This document shows positions 21,140-32,599 of a stretch of DNA of 64,000 nt, in pieces. The stretch spans positions 46,449,315 to 46,513,314 of the forward strand of contig OY855904.1 in NCBI GenBank assembly GCA_963693305.1, given 5' to 3'. Every line of letters begins with the position of its first letter. Within the stretch, counting starts at the first letter, position 1. The notes under the pieces were generated by a model. That model was not told where the DNA came from, searched no databases, and was given only the letters and a program-made list of their open reading frames with translations. This stretch comes from Meandrina meandrites. Taxonomy: Eukaryota; Cnidaria; Anthozoa; Scleractinia; Meandrinidae. A program made the position numbers and the translations under genes.

Positions 21140-22079
21140 TCGGTGACCAGACCCAAACCTCCCCTCGGCCAAATCACGATCGGGACTGAATCACGCAACC
21201 TGGAATGCTTATTCGCCAAAAGCTGTTGGAGCAATGATGTACGGGGAATGTTACGGATAATGTTTTCTTTGTTGTGAATAATATATATTTTTCTTTGGGT
21301 TTTTTTCCGAAGCGTTGGATTCAAAGGGAATATTGAATTCACTAAGAAAAGGTATGACATCAGCCATGGAATGCGCTGACGTTGCAGCTTTCACTTTCAC
21401 TACGTGACAAATAAGATTGTGTTTACTTGGCATGTTTATTTCGCCAGAAGCGACGGTCGTTGCAGTCAAAACAGCTCAAGCGTTTCTATCGAGGGTGAAT
21501 AATGAATTTATTTATGGAAATTTGATTTCATTCTTCGCTTCAATATTCCAGTCATGAAGAAAATATTTCAATGTTCAAAAGGCGGCTCAATTCAAATCGC
21601 GAATGTTAAATAGTTTGTTATCTTGCTTCACGCGACGGGCACGTGGGAATTTGGCCAAAATTTGCATAATTTCCACTGCAACAAGTCAACCACCAATTGT
21701 CACGCACACTGTTTCTTCATCATTTTGTTCGCATTGTGTGTTTTTTTGCAAGTTTATATCGGCAGAAGCGACGGTCATTAATTTATTTGCACCTCTGCGA
21801 GTATTTCTTGTGGGTTTAGGCAATTGCAAAGAAATTCTTTAGCTGTTTCATCGAAGCAAGTTCAAAGATTTAAAGGGAATTAAAATATTTGCTTAAGTAA
21901 ACAATTGAGCGTGCCCAAACGTGCAGGGGTTACGTCATTAGAAGGGAAAAAACCCCGGATTGTGTGACTAACGTGACTACTTTGCTTGTCCTTTACTCAT
22001 AATGCAAACAGATTAAATTTAACCGTGACTTTTGAGAAAGAAAGCTGTTAATTAGCCAAAAATATAAGCGCGGTTTTAA
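21058..22079. mobile_element. TTAA-bounded repeat element, copy 1
   Basis: It begins TTAACCGCGCGG and ends GCGCGGTTTTAA, so short inverted ends lie next to TTAA, as in piggyBac-type elements. Copy 2 lies at 28337-29367. It contains a run of about 32 T (21,106-21,138). Similarity between copies extends about 20 bp beyond the right TTAA (AGCAACTTCTTGTT), so the exact right end is uncertain. There is no transposase. Confidence 0.6.
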
Positions 22080-22306
22080 GTTGCTATAGCAACTTCTTGT
22101 TCAATTTAAAGCAGGCAAGTTGTCTACTTTTTCAACGCTCTCTCAGCTCATCCTTACAACGCCTGAGGCACCTGACTAATTGTCAATAAAGATTTATTGA
22201 CAATTTCCCCCAATAAATGTCGAAAAAAAAATCCTGAAAATAAACTGAAGTATCATATCAAAACGAAACTTCAAGTAGTGGGTCTTAATGAGGTTAGCCG
22301 TAGGCC

Positions 22307-23571
22307 TTAGGCGTAACAGTCGTTGGCCGAAAAAAAAAATGTTAACCGTAAAAAGAAAATTCTAGCCACGAAAGCAGAAGTCTCAGGATTTCGTGTCAAG
22401 ACTTTTACGTGTCTTGGTACCGAGAAGTGTTAGATTTGATCCAAGTCGTTCGCTTTTTCTTTGTGTCAACAGAGTTACTGTATTTGAATTGATCATTCTC
22501 GTCCCCAGAGCCCGCGATCCTTCTGGTCTCCATCAGTCTTCGAGAACTCTGACCGTTCCCAATTTCTGAGCATTAGTATTTTTTCGCAAAGTTCTCGTTC
22601 TGTATCTTTAAGCCAATCAGATTTTTCAGATTTGACAATGAGTCCGTGAATCGCGGACTTGCGGTCTCGATTCCATTCATATGCCTTCCACTTTCACGTC
22701 CATTTTCATGCAAATCAAACCTCTTTTTATTTGAATGGTTTCACACGAAGACTCGTTTTGAATCTGAGGCAAAAGGCAACTCGGAGATGGCCAAGCGCCT
22801 ATAGATCTTTTTCGCTTGGGCGATTTGTTGCCCCATTACAGACCATTTGATGATACTCTTGAGGATTCTTGCTTTCAAATTTTCAAATAGTCGCGTGTAT
22901 ATGAATGAATAAATTTTATGTGGATAAAAGAAAAATTCTCTAGAGAATATCACGTGGTCTGTAATGGGAAAACAAACCGCCCAAGCGAAAAAGGTCTATT
23001 GATCGCTTACAAAAAAGGATACAAAATCGTGCATTGAAGTGTTCGCGCGCGAAACGCAGAATTTCCAGGAATGGCTCGTTGCACGATCAGACGCAACTTG
23101 CTTCAAGTTGCTCCCTCGTTTGATTCGCAAAAGACCGCTAGATGAGGAGGGTGCACAGTCTGGCTTGAAATTCAAAAATTGCGATCCTTCTCGTCTACGC
23201 CAGGAATCAAGACCTCTGGCCGCCTCCAATACCGTTAGTCCGCGATTAACGGACTCATTGTCAGATATGACAAATCTGATTGGCTGAAAGATACTGCAGA
23301 ACGAGTGCTCTGCGCGTGTTAATGCTCAGAAATTTGAGTTCTCGATCCCCGATGGAGACCAGAAGGATCGCGGGCTCTGGGGGCCAGAATGATTAATTCA
23401 AATAACTCTGTTGACACAAAGAAAAAGCGAACGACTTGGAGCAAATGTAACACTTTTCGGTACCAAAACACGCAAAAGTCTTGACAAGAAATCCTGAGAC
23501 TTTCGCTTTTGCGGCTAGAACTTTCTTTTACGGTTAACATTTTTTTTCCGGCCAACGACTGTTACGCCTAA
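22307..23571. mobile_element. 1.27-kb fold-back palindromic element
   Basis: It starts TTAGGCGTAAC and ends GTTACGCCTAA. The two arms are inverted copies along most of their length: for example 22,500-22,550 with GCGATCCTTCTGGTCTCC against 23,349-23,380, and GATCTTTTTCGCTTGGGCG (22,805) against 22,975-22,996. The unpaired centre is about 22,850-22,950. Open frames inside are mirror images and not genes. Confidence 0.8.
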
Positions 23572-23574
23572 GAC

Positions 23575-25800
23575 TTCTACTGCAATCTTCTACACTTGTA
23601 ACAGGCAATAGATCGATCTCGGCTACTTTCAAAAGAATGAAAACGAACTTGATCTACAATTAAAATTCCGTTACACCAAAGACATCAGTTACTTAAAAGC
23701 AGGATTGAGCTACAACCGAAATTCCGTTATCCAGAAGACAGAGGCGGAAGCAAGGGCTGTGTAAACAATACAGAGCTCTCCAAAACAGCTATTATTAGAC
23801 TCAGTTAAGTCGCCAAAAATAAGCAGGCTTCAAAAAAACTCACTGCTAGCAATACCTCATCAATTTAGGATCTTTTCCTCGCCTTTTCCTTAGTGCAAGC
23901 GGTGTCCGTAACGAACTGAGCGGTTTAACGTAGAGACGAAAACATCCCTTGTAAATTGTTTGCGCAAAAGAGATATAGGTTTTCGCATTATTCACTTAAT
24001 GTGTCAACAACTCTTCATATTAGACATCCGATTGGTTCAAGGTCAAATGAATTGGATTAAGTACTGGGGGCAATATTTTTCACGGCGCAGACTGTAGAGG
24101 AGAGATTGCTAAAAGAATATTCTTTTAAAGGCAATCTTGCCATTGGGCGAACGTCCTTTCTCCAAGCTAGGCCAAGTAAACTAAAAGCTTTTAGCGTCCA
24201 TACCTCACCGGTAAAGGAAATCGATAGACTCGTGAAGACAATAAATTAATAGTGTCCAGTCCCCGCCGACTAAGAGAGACAGGCAGCTCTGGAGACGAGA
24301 ATGTCATCCAGCCTCGTGCCCAGTCTCTATTTACTTTGTTCTTTCTGCGTGGCAGCGCGCAGACAGACAGTGACAGTCTAAACCGACGGTAAAGTCCGTC
24401 TGCGCAACGTGTGACCGCAAACGTTAGACAAAATATGAGACTAGCCAATCAGAATGAATACACAAACCTGCGGGATATCAGAACAATAGGGACTTCAATA
24501 TCCGGGACGCGACTGCTGTAAAACGCGGCCGGCCGGAAGTAGATTTTCACATAGAAGGCATCCTACGCATGGTCAGGCCGTTGTCCCGATGGCGGCACGT
24601 TGCGACAAAAACGTGAAGTTTGAGGTTTTGGCGTTGCGAAGAAAACGTGTGTAGTTTTCCTTTCAATTTGCAAAGTAGGCGGCTTTATTTACCGGTTAAT
24701 GTCTCGAAACAGTTGTTTCAGATTCCGTTGATGCATATTATTTTTAAATACAATTATTTAGCCAGGAATTATTGTTCTAATGTGAAGATATTATTTCGAC
24801 TCTTTTCAAGTAAACTACCTGGAAGGCGACCGGTGGAATCATGATGGAATCAAATTTAAATGATTGACTGGTAATTTACTTTCAAGCTTCATCGTATGCA
24901 GTGTTTACCGATTTTGTTGTGGATGTGTTACTTTGGGATACTCCAAGACAGGCCATTTTTTATAGTTCTTAAATGAAAATTATGTATTTATTTTTCTAAC
25001 TTTTTAAAACGATTCTCGAATCATCCACGTTGTCTTGTTCTCGCGTTAAGCATCTTAATGATAACATTACCTCGGTCAGATTCAGCGTTCTCGTCGCAGC
25101 GTCACAGCGTTCTCGTCGCAGGCCAGTTACCGGCCATCGGGTTCAAAAATCCGTCGCGTCTCGGATCGTCAAGTCCCTATTCCCTGGCTGCAACCCACTC
25201 TATCAAAATGAGGTCCGGCAGCAAAACAAAATCATTTGTATGAAACCAAAGTAACTTTTGCCTGAAAAGTTTCACCAGGCCTCAGCTTGAAACACGCAGA
25301 GACAAAAGGCAACAGGCGGAGGCGTACACGCATGCAGGCGTTTGAAAATCCATGCACTTGTTCGCACATGCCACGTGCTCTTGCTCTCCACGGACGCCTT
25401 GGCGAAGCACTGGAATGATCAGCGGACACTCATCCCATCCGAAAAATAATAAGATAATTTGCGATCCTTGTGCGTTACTACATGCATGTGATGCTTTGTT
25501 GAGCGACAGCCGATGAATTTCCAAGTCCCAATTAAATAACTGCAACGTATAGTGATTTTTACCAGAGTGTCGAAAGTAATTTGAGTCTACTTGATTTTGC
25601 ATTACTATGCTTAGTAATTGTTTGAAATAACTCCCACAACTTTTCCAATCAATAAGAAGTAAAACCAAAAGCAATCGTCACTCGCTCACATAAGTTATCC
25701 CGCGCTTCGCGCCGGCTCCATGTACATTTCTCGAGTTTTTTATTGTGTTTGGATTGTCTGAGTAATAACCTTGGATTTACGACACTCAATCAAAAATCGC
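23575..25800. repeat. Dispersed ~2-kb repeat, copy 2 with inserted segment
   Basis: 23,575-24,470 matches 33,425-34,335 and 51,930-52,790 (blocks CTTCTACACTTGTAACAGGC and CCAAGCTAGGCCAAGTAAAC). 24,470-25,195 is an interruption not seen in the other copies. Similarity resumes at about 25,200-25,800 (CTCAGCTTGAAACACGCAG). Open frames in it are not supported as genes. Confidence 0.55.
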
Positions 25801-26262
25801 GATCGGTGATAGCCATTTGATTGTCAAGATTTTATTTTGCATTAAAAATATGGCAAAACGGAGTCGCAAGTGTTCACAAGTTGATAAAAATGTATTCTTG
25901 TCATTTATGGGAGAGTTCCAACGAATTTTTTCCTGGCTTGTAGCTTAGTTCTACCATCTCTTTTATTGACTCCGTGGCAACCATAACATTCTTCAGAAGT
26001 TTAGTTTAGACATGTCAAGTTAACCGAGAACACATCAGCGACAGAACGAGATAAAGAAACAAAGAAAATTAGAGTTATTTTCCTTATTTCATCACTTATG
26101 TCCAGAATTGAACGCATTTTCATAGTACTTCATATTTGACACATTTATATGTGTTTTAGCAGATCGCAAAAGAATACTCTAGAATGCTTATCATAAAGAG
26201 TTTTAAATCGCTTCTCATCAGTATTGGTCAATTTTAGGCATTTCTGTATTCATGTTTGTCGA
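25801..26262. other. Spacer, no gene seen
   Basis: AT-rich sequence lies before the fold-back element. A 24-codon frame from an ATG at 25850 is too short to support. Confidence 0.4.
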
Positions 26263-26282
26263 GGCCTCAAATGTAATAAATG

Positions 26283-28023
26283 TCCCTAAATGTAATAAAG
26301 GTCCTAAGTGTAATAACTTTTGGTCCTAAATGTAATGAAGTTCCCAAGTGTAATAACTTTTGGTCCTAAATGTAATAAAGGTCCTAACTGTAATAACTTT
26401 TGGTCCTAAATGTAATAAAGGTCCTAAGTGTAATAACTTTTGGTCCTAAATGTAATGAAGTTCCCAAGTGTAATAACTTTTGGTCCTAAATGTAATAAAG
26501 GTCCTAAGTGTAATAACTTTTGGTCCTAAATGTAATAAAGGTCCTAAGTGTAATACCTTTTGGTCCTAAATGTAATGAAGTTCCTAAGTGTAATAACTTT
26601 TGGTCCTAAATGCAATAAAGGTCCTAAGTGTAATACCTTTTGGTCCTAAATGCAATAAAGGTCCTAAGTGTAATACCTTTTGGTCCTAAATGTAATAAAG
26701 GTCCTAAGTGTAATACCTTTTGGTCCTAAATGCAATAAAGGTCCTAAGTGTAATAACTATTGGTCCAAAATGTAATAAAGGTCCTAAGTGTAATACCTTT
26801 TGGTCCTAAATGTAATAAAGGTCCTAAGTGTAATACCTTTTGGTCCTAAATGCAATAAAGGTCCTAAGTGTAATAACTTTTGGTCCTAAATGCAATAAAG
26901 GTCCTAAGTGTAATAACTTTTGGTCCTAAATGTAATAAAGGTCCCAAGTGTAATAACTTTTGGTCCTAAATGCAATAAAGGTCCTAAGTGTAATACCTTC
27001 TGGTCCTAAATGTAATAAAGGTCCTAAGTGTAATAACTTTTGGTCCTAAATGCAATAAAGGTCCTAACTGTAATAACTTTTGGTCCTAAATGCAATAAAG
27101 GTCCTAAGTGTAATAACTTTTGGTCCTAAATGTAATAAAGGTCCTAAGTGTAATAACTTTTGGTCCTAAATGCAATAAAGGTCCTAAGTGTAATAACGTT
27201 TGGTCCTAAATGCAATAAAGGTCCTAAGTGTAATAACTTTTGGTCCTAAATGTAATAAAGGTCCTAAGTGTAATAACTTTTAATCCTAAATGTAATAAAG
27301 GTCCTAAGTGTAATACCTTTTGGTCCTAAATGTAATAAAGGTCCTAAGTGTAATAACTTTTGGTCCTAAATGTAATAAAGGTCCAAAGTGTAATAACTTT
27401 TGGTCCTAAATGTAATAAAGGTCCTAAGTGTAATAACTTTTGGTCCTAAATGCAATAAAGGTCCTAAGTGTAATAACTTTTGGTCCTAAATGTAATAAAG
27501 GTCCTAAGTGTAATAACTTTTGGTCCTAAATGTAATAAAGGTCCTAAGTGTAATAACTTTTGGTCCTAAATGCAATAAAGGTCCTAAGTGTAATAACGTT
27601 TGGTCCTAAATGCAATAAAGGTCCTAAGTGTAATAACTTTTGGTCCTAAATGCAGTAAAGGTCCTAAGTGTAATACCTTTTGGTCCTAAATAAAATAAAG
27701 GTCCTAAGTGTAATAACTTTTGGTCCTAAATGCAATAAAGGTCCTAAGTGTAATACCTGTTGGTCCTAAATGCAATAAAGGTCCTAAGTGTAATAACGTT
27801 TGGTCCTAAATGTAATAAAGGTCCAAAGTGTAATAACTTTTGGTCCTAAATGTAATAAAGGTCCCAAGTGTAATAACTTTTGGTCCTAAATGTAATAAAG
27901 GTCCTAAGTGTAATAACTGTTGGTCCTAAATGTAATAAAGGTCCCAAGTGTAATAACTTTTGGTCCTAAATGTAATAAAGGTCCTAACTGTAATAACTTT
28001 TAGTCCTCAATGTAATAAGGTTC
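26283..28023. repeat. 40-bp minisatellite, left arm (~43 units)
   Basis: The unit is two diverged halves, GGTCCTAAGTGTAATAACTT plus TT, then GGTCCTAAATGTAATAAA. Variants recur (TGCAATAAAG, ACCTTT, GTTCCCAAG), and some two-unit combinations recur in order, suggesting growth in multi-unit steps. Confidence 0.95.
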
Positions 28024-28336
28024 AGCTTGTGACGTTACATTCGGATAAGGAATCGTACATCCATTTGCGTGACAGATCTGTTTATTTGAGTGGATAGCTC
28101 AGATTTCCCTTTCATGGTTGTCACATCAATTTAAATTTATATACATTATAAACTGGCTTAAATTGTAGACTTAGATATTCATATGATCGAACTGGTATAA
28201 AATGACATTGGCCAAGATTTACTACTTTTTGTTGTTACTATGTATAAATACTGACAACGAAAGTAATAATCCATTTAATTTCATGACACCAAGTTATTAT
28301 ACTTGCGACCTTTCTTACATTCAGGGCAAAACATTA
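28024..28336. other. Unique segment inside fold-back element
   Basis: AT-rich sequence lies between the left array and the nested TTAA element. No gene is seen. Confidence 0.5.
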
Positions 28337-29367
28337 TTAACCGTGCGGCCATGGACCGAGCGCGGTTCTTGCTCTGCACGAGATTTTTTTTTCGTTTTTT
28401 TGTCGGTGACCAGACCCAAACCTCCACTCGACCAAACCTTAATCGAGACTGAATCACGCAACCTGGGATGCTTATTCGCCAAAAGCTGTTGGAACAATGA
28501 TGTACGGGAAATGTTACGGATAATGTTTTCTTGGTTGTGAATAATATATATTTTTCTTTGGGTTTTTTCGAAGCGTTGGATTCAAAGGGAATATTGAATC
28601 ACTAAAAAAAAAAGGTATGACATCACCCATGGAATGCGCTGACGTTGCAGCTTTCACTTTCGCTACGTGGCAAGTAAGATTGTGCTTTTGCAAGTTTATT
28701 TCGCCAGAAGCGATGGTCATTAATTTATTTGCAATTTTGCAAGTGTTTCTTGTGGGTTTTAGCAATTGAAGTGGATCCTTTGGCCGCTTCATCTAAGCGA
28801 GTTCAGAGATTTGAAGGAAAAAATAAATATTTGCAAAGGTAAACAATTGAACGTGCCTGAACGTGCAGGGGTTACGTCATTTTTGGGGAAAAAAACACCA
28901 AGCTAAAGATAGTCTTGGATAACGCAACCTCTGGTTGTGTGACTCGCGTGACTTCTTTGCTAGTCCTTTCCTATACTCGTGACAAATAAAATTGTGTTTT
29001 CTTTGCAAGATGATATCGGCAGAAACGACTGTCATTTTGTCAGTTTGCTCTTCTGCGAGTATTTCTTGTGGGTTTAGGCAATTGAAGTGAATTCTTTAGC
29101 TGTTTCATCAAAGCGAGTTGAATGATTTAAAGGGAAATTAAATACTTGCTAAAGTAAACAATTGAGCGTGCCCGAACATGCAGGAGTTACGTCATTAGAA
29201 GGGAAAACCCCCAAGCTAAAGATAGCCGGGGATAACGTAAACCTCGGATTGTGTGACTCGCGTGACTACTTTGCTAGCCCTTTACTCACAATGCAAACAG
29301 ATTAAATTTTACCGTGACTATTGAGAAAGAAAGCTGTTAATTAGCAAAAAATAAAAGCGCGGTTTAA
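28337..29367. mobile_element. TTAA-bounded repeat element, copy 2 (nested)
   Basis: It begins TTAACCGTGCGG and ends GCGCGGTTTAA and is a diverged copy of 21058-22079. It contains an internal duplication: the block around AGTATTTCTTGTGGGTTTAG to AACAATTGAGCGTGCCCGAA occurs at about 28,690-28,970 and 29,000-29,300. It lies at the inner edge of the right minisatellite arm. It is not coding. Confidence 0.65.
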
Positions 29368-29385
29368 AGTTGTAAGCAACTTCTT

Positions 29386-30376
29386 GTTACACTTAGGACC
29401 TTTATTACATTTAGGACCAAAAGGTATTACACTTAGGACCTTCATTACATTTAGGACCAAAAGGTATTACACTTAGGACCTTTATTACATTTAGGACCAA
29501 AAGTTATTACACTTGGGACCTTTATTACATTTAGGACCAAAAGTTATTACACTTAGGACCTTTATTACATTTAGGACCAAAAGGTATTACACTTAGGACC
29601 TTTATTCCATTTAGGACCAAAAGTTATTACACTTGGGACCTTTATTACATTTAGGACAAAAAGTTATTACACTTAGGACCTTTATTGCATTTAGGACCAA
29701 AAGTTATTACACTTAGGACCTTTATTACATTTAGGACCAAAAGTTATTACACTTAGGACCTTTATTGCATTTAGGACCAACAGTTATTACACTTGGGACC
29801 TTTATTACATTTAGGACCAAACGTTATTACACTTAGGACCTTTATTACATTTAGGACCAAAAGTTATTACACTTAGGACCTTTATTGCATTTAGGACCAA
29901 AAGTTATTACACTTAGGACCTTTATTACATTTAGGACCAAAAGTTATTACACTTAGGACCTTTATTACATTTAGGACCAAAAGTTATTACACTTAGGACC
30001 TTTATTACATTTAGGACCAAAAGTTATTACACTTAGGACCTTTATTACATTTAGGACCAAAAGTTATTACACTTAGGACCTTTATTACATTTAGGACCAA
30101 AGGTTATTACACTTAGGACCTTTATTACATTTAGGACCAAAAGTTATTACACTGAGGACCTTTATTACATTTAGGACCAATAGTTATTACACTTGAGACC
30201 TTTATTACATTTAGGACCAAAAGTTATTACACTTAGGACCTTTATTACATTTAGGACCAAAAGTTATTACACTTAGGACCTTTATTACATTTAGGACCAA
30301 AAGTTATTAAACTTAGGACCTTTATTACATTTAGGACCAACAGTTATTACACTTAGGACCTTTATTACATTTAGGG
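29386..30376. repeat. 40-bp minisatellite, right arm, inverted (~25 units)
   Basis: This is the reverse complement of the left-arm unit (TTATTACACTTAGGACC alternating with TTATTACATTTAGGACC). It is shorter than the left arm by about 18 units. Confidence 0.95.
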
Positions 30377-30487
30377 ACATTTATTACATTTGAGGCCTGA
30401 ACATGTTGCTGCCACAATAAATAAGCCAACATTATGGTCCTATGCCTTCATTGTAGTTTGACAGACAGAGGCCCATAGCTTTTGTGT

Positions 30488-30556
30488 AATACAATATAAT
30501 GTAATGTACTGTAATGTAATGTAATATAATGTAATGTAATGTTATGTAATGTATGA
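30488..30556. repeat. (TAATG)n microsatellite
   Basis: Imperfect TAATG/TAATA units lie just outside the fold-back element. Confidence 0.85.
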
Positions 30557-32599
30557 CTCTTATTAAGTGTCAACGGTATTTATAGCTTTCACAAACTAAT
30601 TGAGAACACTAATAAAGTTAAATAAAGTTAAAAAAGAAGGCGACACTGAAATTTCTTAAAGTGCTACCGAAACGAAATTTTCTTACCTGAGATTTTTGTT
30701 TCAACCTTGCTAACAAGTGCTATCAACTTTTTTTTCGCCAACGGTTTGCGAAACCTGCTTTTTAGCCGCTCGAAGTTGGCTGGTTGGGAAGAAAATTGGC
30801 GGCCATTTTGGGCGCGGCCAAAACAGCCTTGTGACGTCACTGGTTGTGTTGATTTCGTGCCGGGACAAAAATCAACAGTGAAAATAAGGGAAACAAGAGA
30901 TGTGGCCGGCGGTTTAAGCCCTCGAATCTTATGTTTTAGAACCCTCAGAGCTGCAAGGAAGTCAAGAACAGTTAGCCTGACATACAATTTACGAATTGTT
31001 CGAATCTGTAGCGTTTTCGGTTCGGTTTCGATATTTTCACGATATTCAGTTCTACCCAAGCAATCCAGTGCGCTGTGCCGAGTTTTTGAAACTGCTTGAC
31101 AAGTACACGAATTGAAATGGCATCTACTGCAACAACTAAAGCCATTGAATACGATAAGCATAAAACTTAGAGAAGTGACTTTAGAAAGCATAGCTTACTC
31201 GGACAAGAGCTCTCCGAAAACAATGCGATTCTTAACAAGATCTGCTTCTATACAGTCAGTCTCTCAAGGTACATGTATATTCGAGGTCATTTGACCTTGA
31301 AGGTTTTGACCCGCGAACACTATGTATACTTCTAAGAATTACATGAAGAAGTCGAATTCCGGCTTCAATTGTTCATTTTGGTTAAGCGAAGCTTTCTAGG
31401 GAATGATTTTTGTATTTTGCATTTCAAAGATCTTACTTTTCGGATCCTCATTTTCCAATCGACATGCGACGGAACGTTGTTCTAAAACACAAGTAGCGCT
31501 CTTGTCTGAATCTGAGCTCAAGTTTGCGGTAATTATCATAAAGCATTTTACGAAGGAAACAAGTCTTCTGTCAAAAATAACGAAGATTATATATTTCCGA
31601 GAGAGAAAGCGTGATATTTTTGAGGCCTGACATTTACTGATATTTGTTTATTTCCTGCTGGGCAATGTAACCTTTTTTATGTTCTCATGCATTGCTTATT
31701 TTGCAACTGATATGAAACATTTTCAAATCTATGAAGGACGATTGTAAAAAGAAATAAATATTAAAACCACCTAAAGCTTGCCATCAACTGTAAATTATGC
31801 GCAAGTATATCAATAACTTCATAATGAAAGAGTAGTGCGTTATTCCCGCATGTTGAACACTCGACTCCTGCGCCAACACAAAGACGACCCTCGATCAAGG
31901 ACATCACAAGTTTTGTGGTCTTCTTGGGCTAACACAGTGAAAAGTCTACTTTTCTGTCCTTTGATATGCCTTCCGAGTAGTCAACTCAAGGCTTACAGAC
32001 CGTGAATGGTCGTAGAAAAACCTACAATCGGGTGGCTCACCGATGCGCTGAACGTAAGAATGTGGACCATCAATTCTCATCTGTTGCACTGATTTAAAGC
32101 AGAAAAGAACTTAATCCTCTCTCAGATGTCTACACTGTGCATTTTCCGTTTGTGTCTGGACAAAAATTAGGAATAATTGTTGCCCTAGCTTCCTCCGCAG
32201 GCAACCCCGCTGCTGAGAGAAAACTAGGGAACAACGAAAGGAAAGTAAGCAAAAAAGACTAGGAACGAAACTATGTGAACGAGAAAGACTAGAAACGAAA
32301 CGCGCAAAATAAAATAGAACTCGCGGGACTTCCCGCGGCCTGCAGCCCGTGAACTCGCTTTTGTTTCTAGTCCTTGTTGTTCGCCTCCTTTTCCCGGGTC
32401 ATTGGCTAGTCTTCCTTCAAAAGCGTAAATGCTTGCAGAGGAGGCTATTGTTACACCACACAACTAAATCAGGCAAGTTAAAAAAATGCGAGGACTTGGT
32501 AAATAAACTGCTGTATTTGGATCCAATGAAAAACTGTGTTGTTTTGCTTCGTACGCGAGATTACTTTACTAAGCAATTAAGCAGAATGGTCGTAGTTAA
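30557..32599. other. Spacer with overlapping open frames, no supported gene
   Basis: A 175-codon minus frame (30664-31191) and a 130-codon plus frame (30707-31099) overlap in a more GC-rich patch. The minus frame has Cys-rich and basic stretches but no recognised domain. Their overlap on both strands and the lack of splice-supported partners argue for a repeat or a promoter-like patch (ATTTTGGGCGCGGCC, TGACGTCA). The rest shows nothing. Confidence 0.35.

Larger units (their letters stand above)
26263..30398. mobile_element. 4.1-kb fold-back element with minisatellite arms
   Basis: The outer ends are exact inverted copies: AGGCCTCAAATGTAATAAAT from 26263, and the complement of the same sequence finishing at 30398. 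Each continues through a TGTCCC variant into a 40-bp minisatellite. The arms are unequal and point in opposite directions around a middle segment of about 1.36 kb. The layout is like Drosophila FB and Galileo elements, whose long inverted ends are internally repetitive. No transposase is present. No target duplication is clear. Confidence 0.75.

Noticed and set aside
21058..21469. Minus frames with a lysine run
   Set aside because: The lysines come from a T-run in the TTAA element. The same frame recurs at 28514-28792 as repeat sequence.
23319..23555. Open frames inside the 1.27-kb palindrome
   Set aside because: Mirror-image frames occur in both arms, so they reflect the repeat.
26283..30376. 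CRISPR-like array
   Set aside because: The repeats are contiguous 40-bp units with no unique spacers, in an animal genome. It is a minisatellite.
30664..31191. 175-codon minus frame with overlapping plus frame
   Set aside because: No recognised domain, strong overlap on both strands and no supporting exons.
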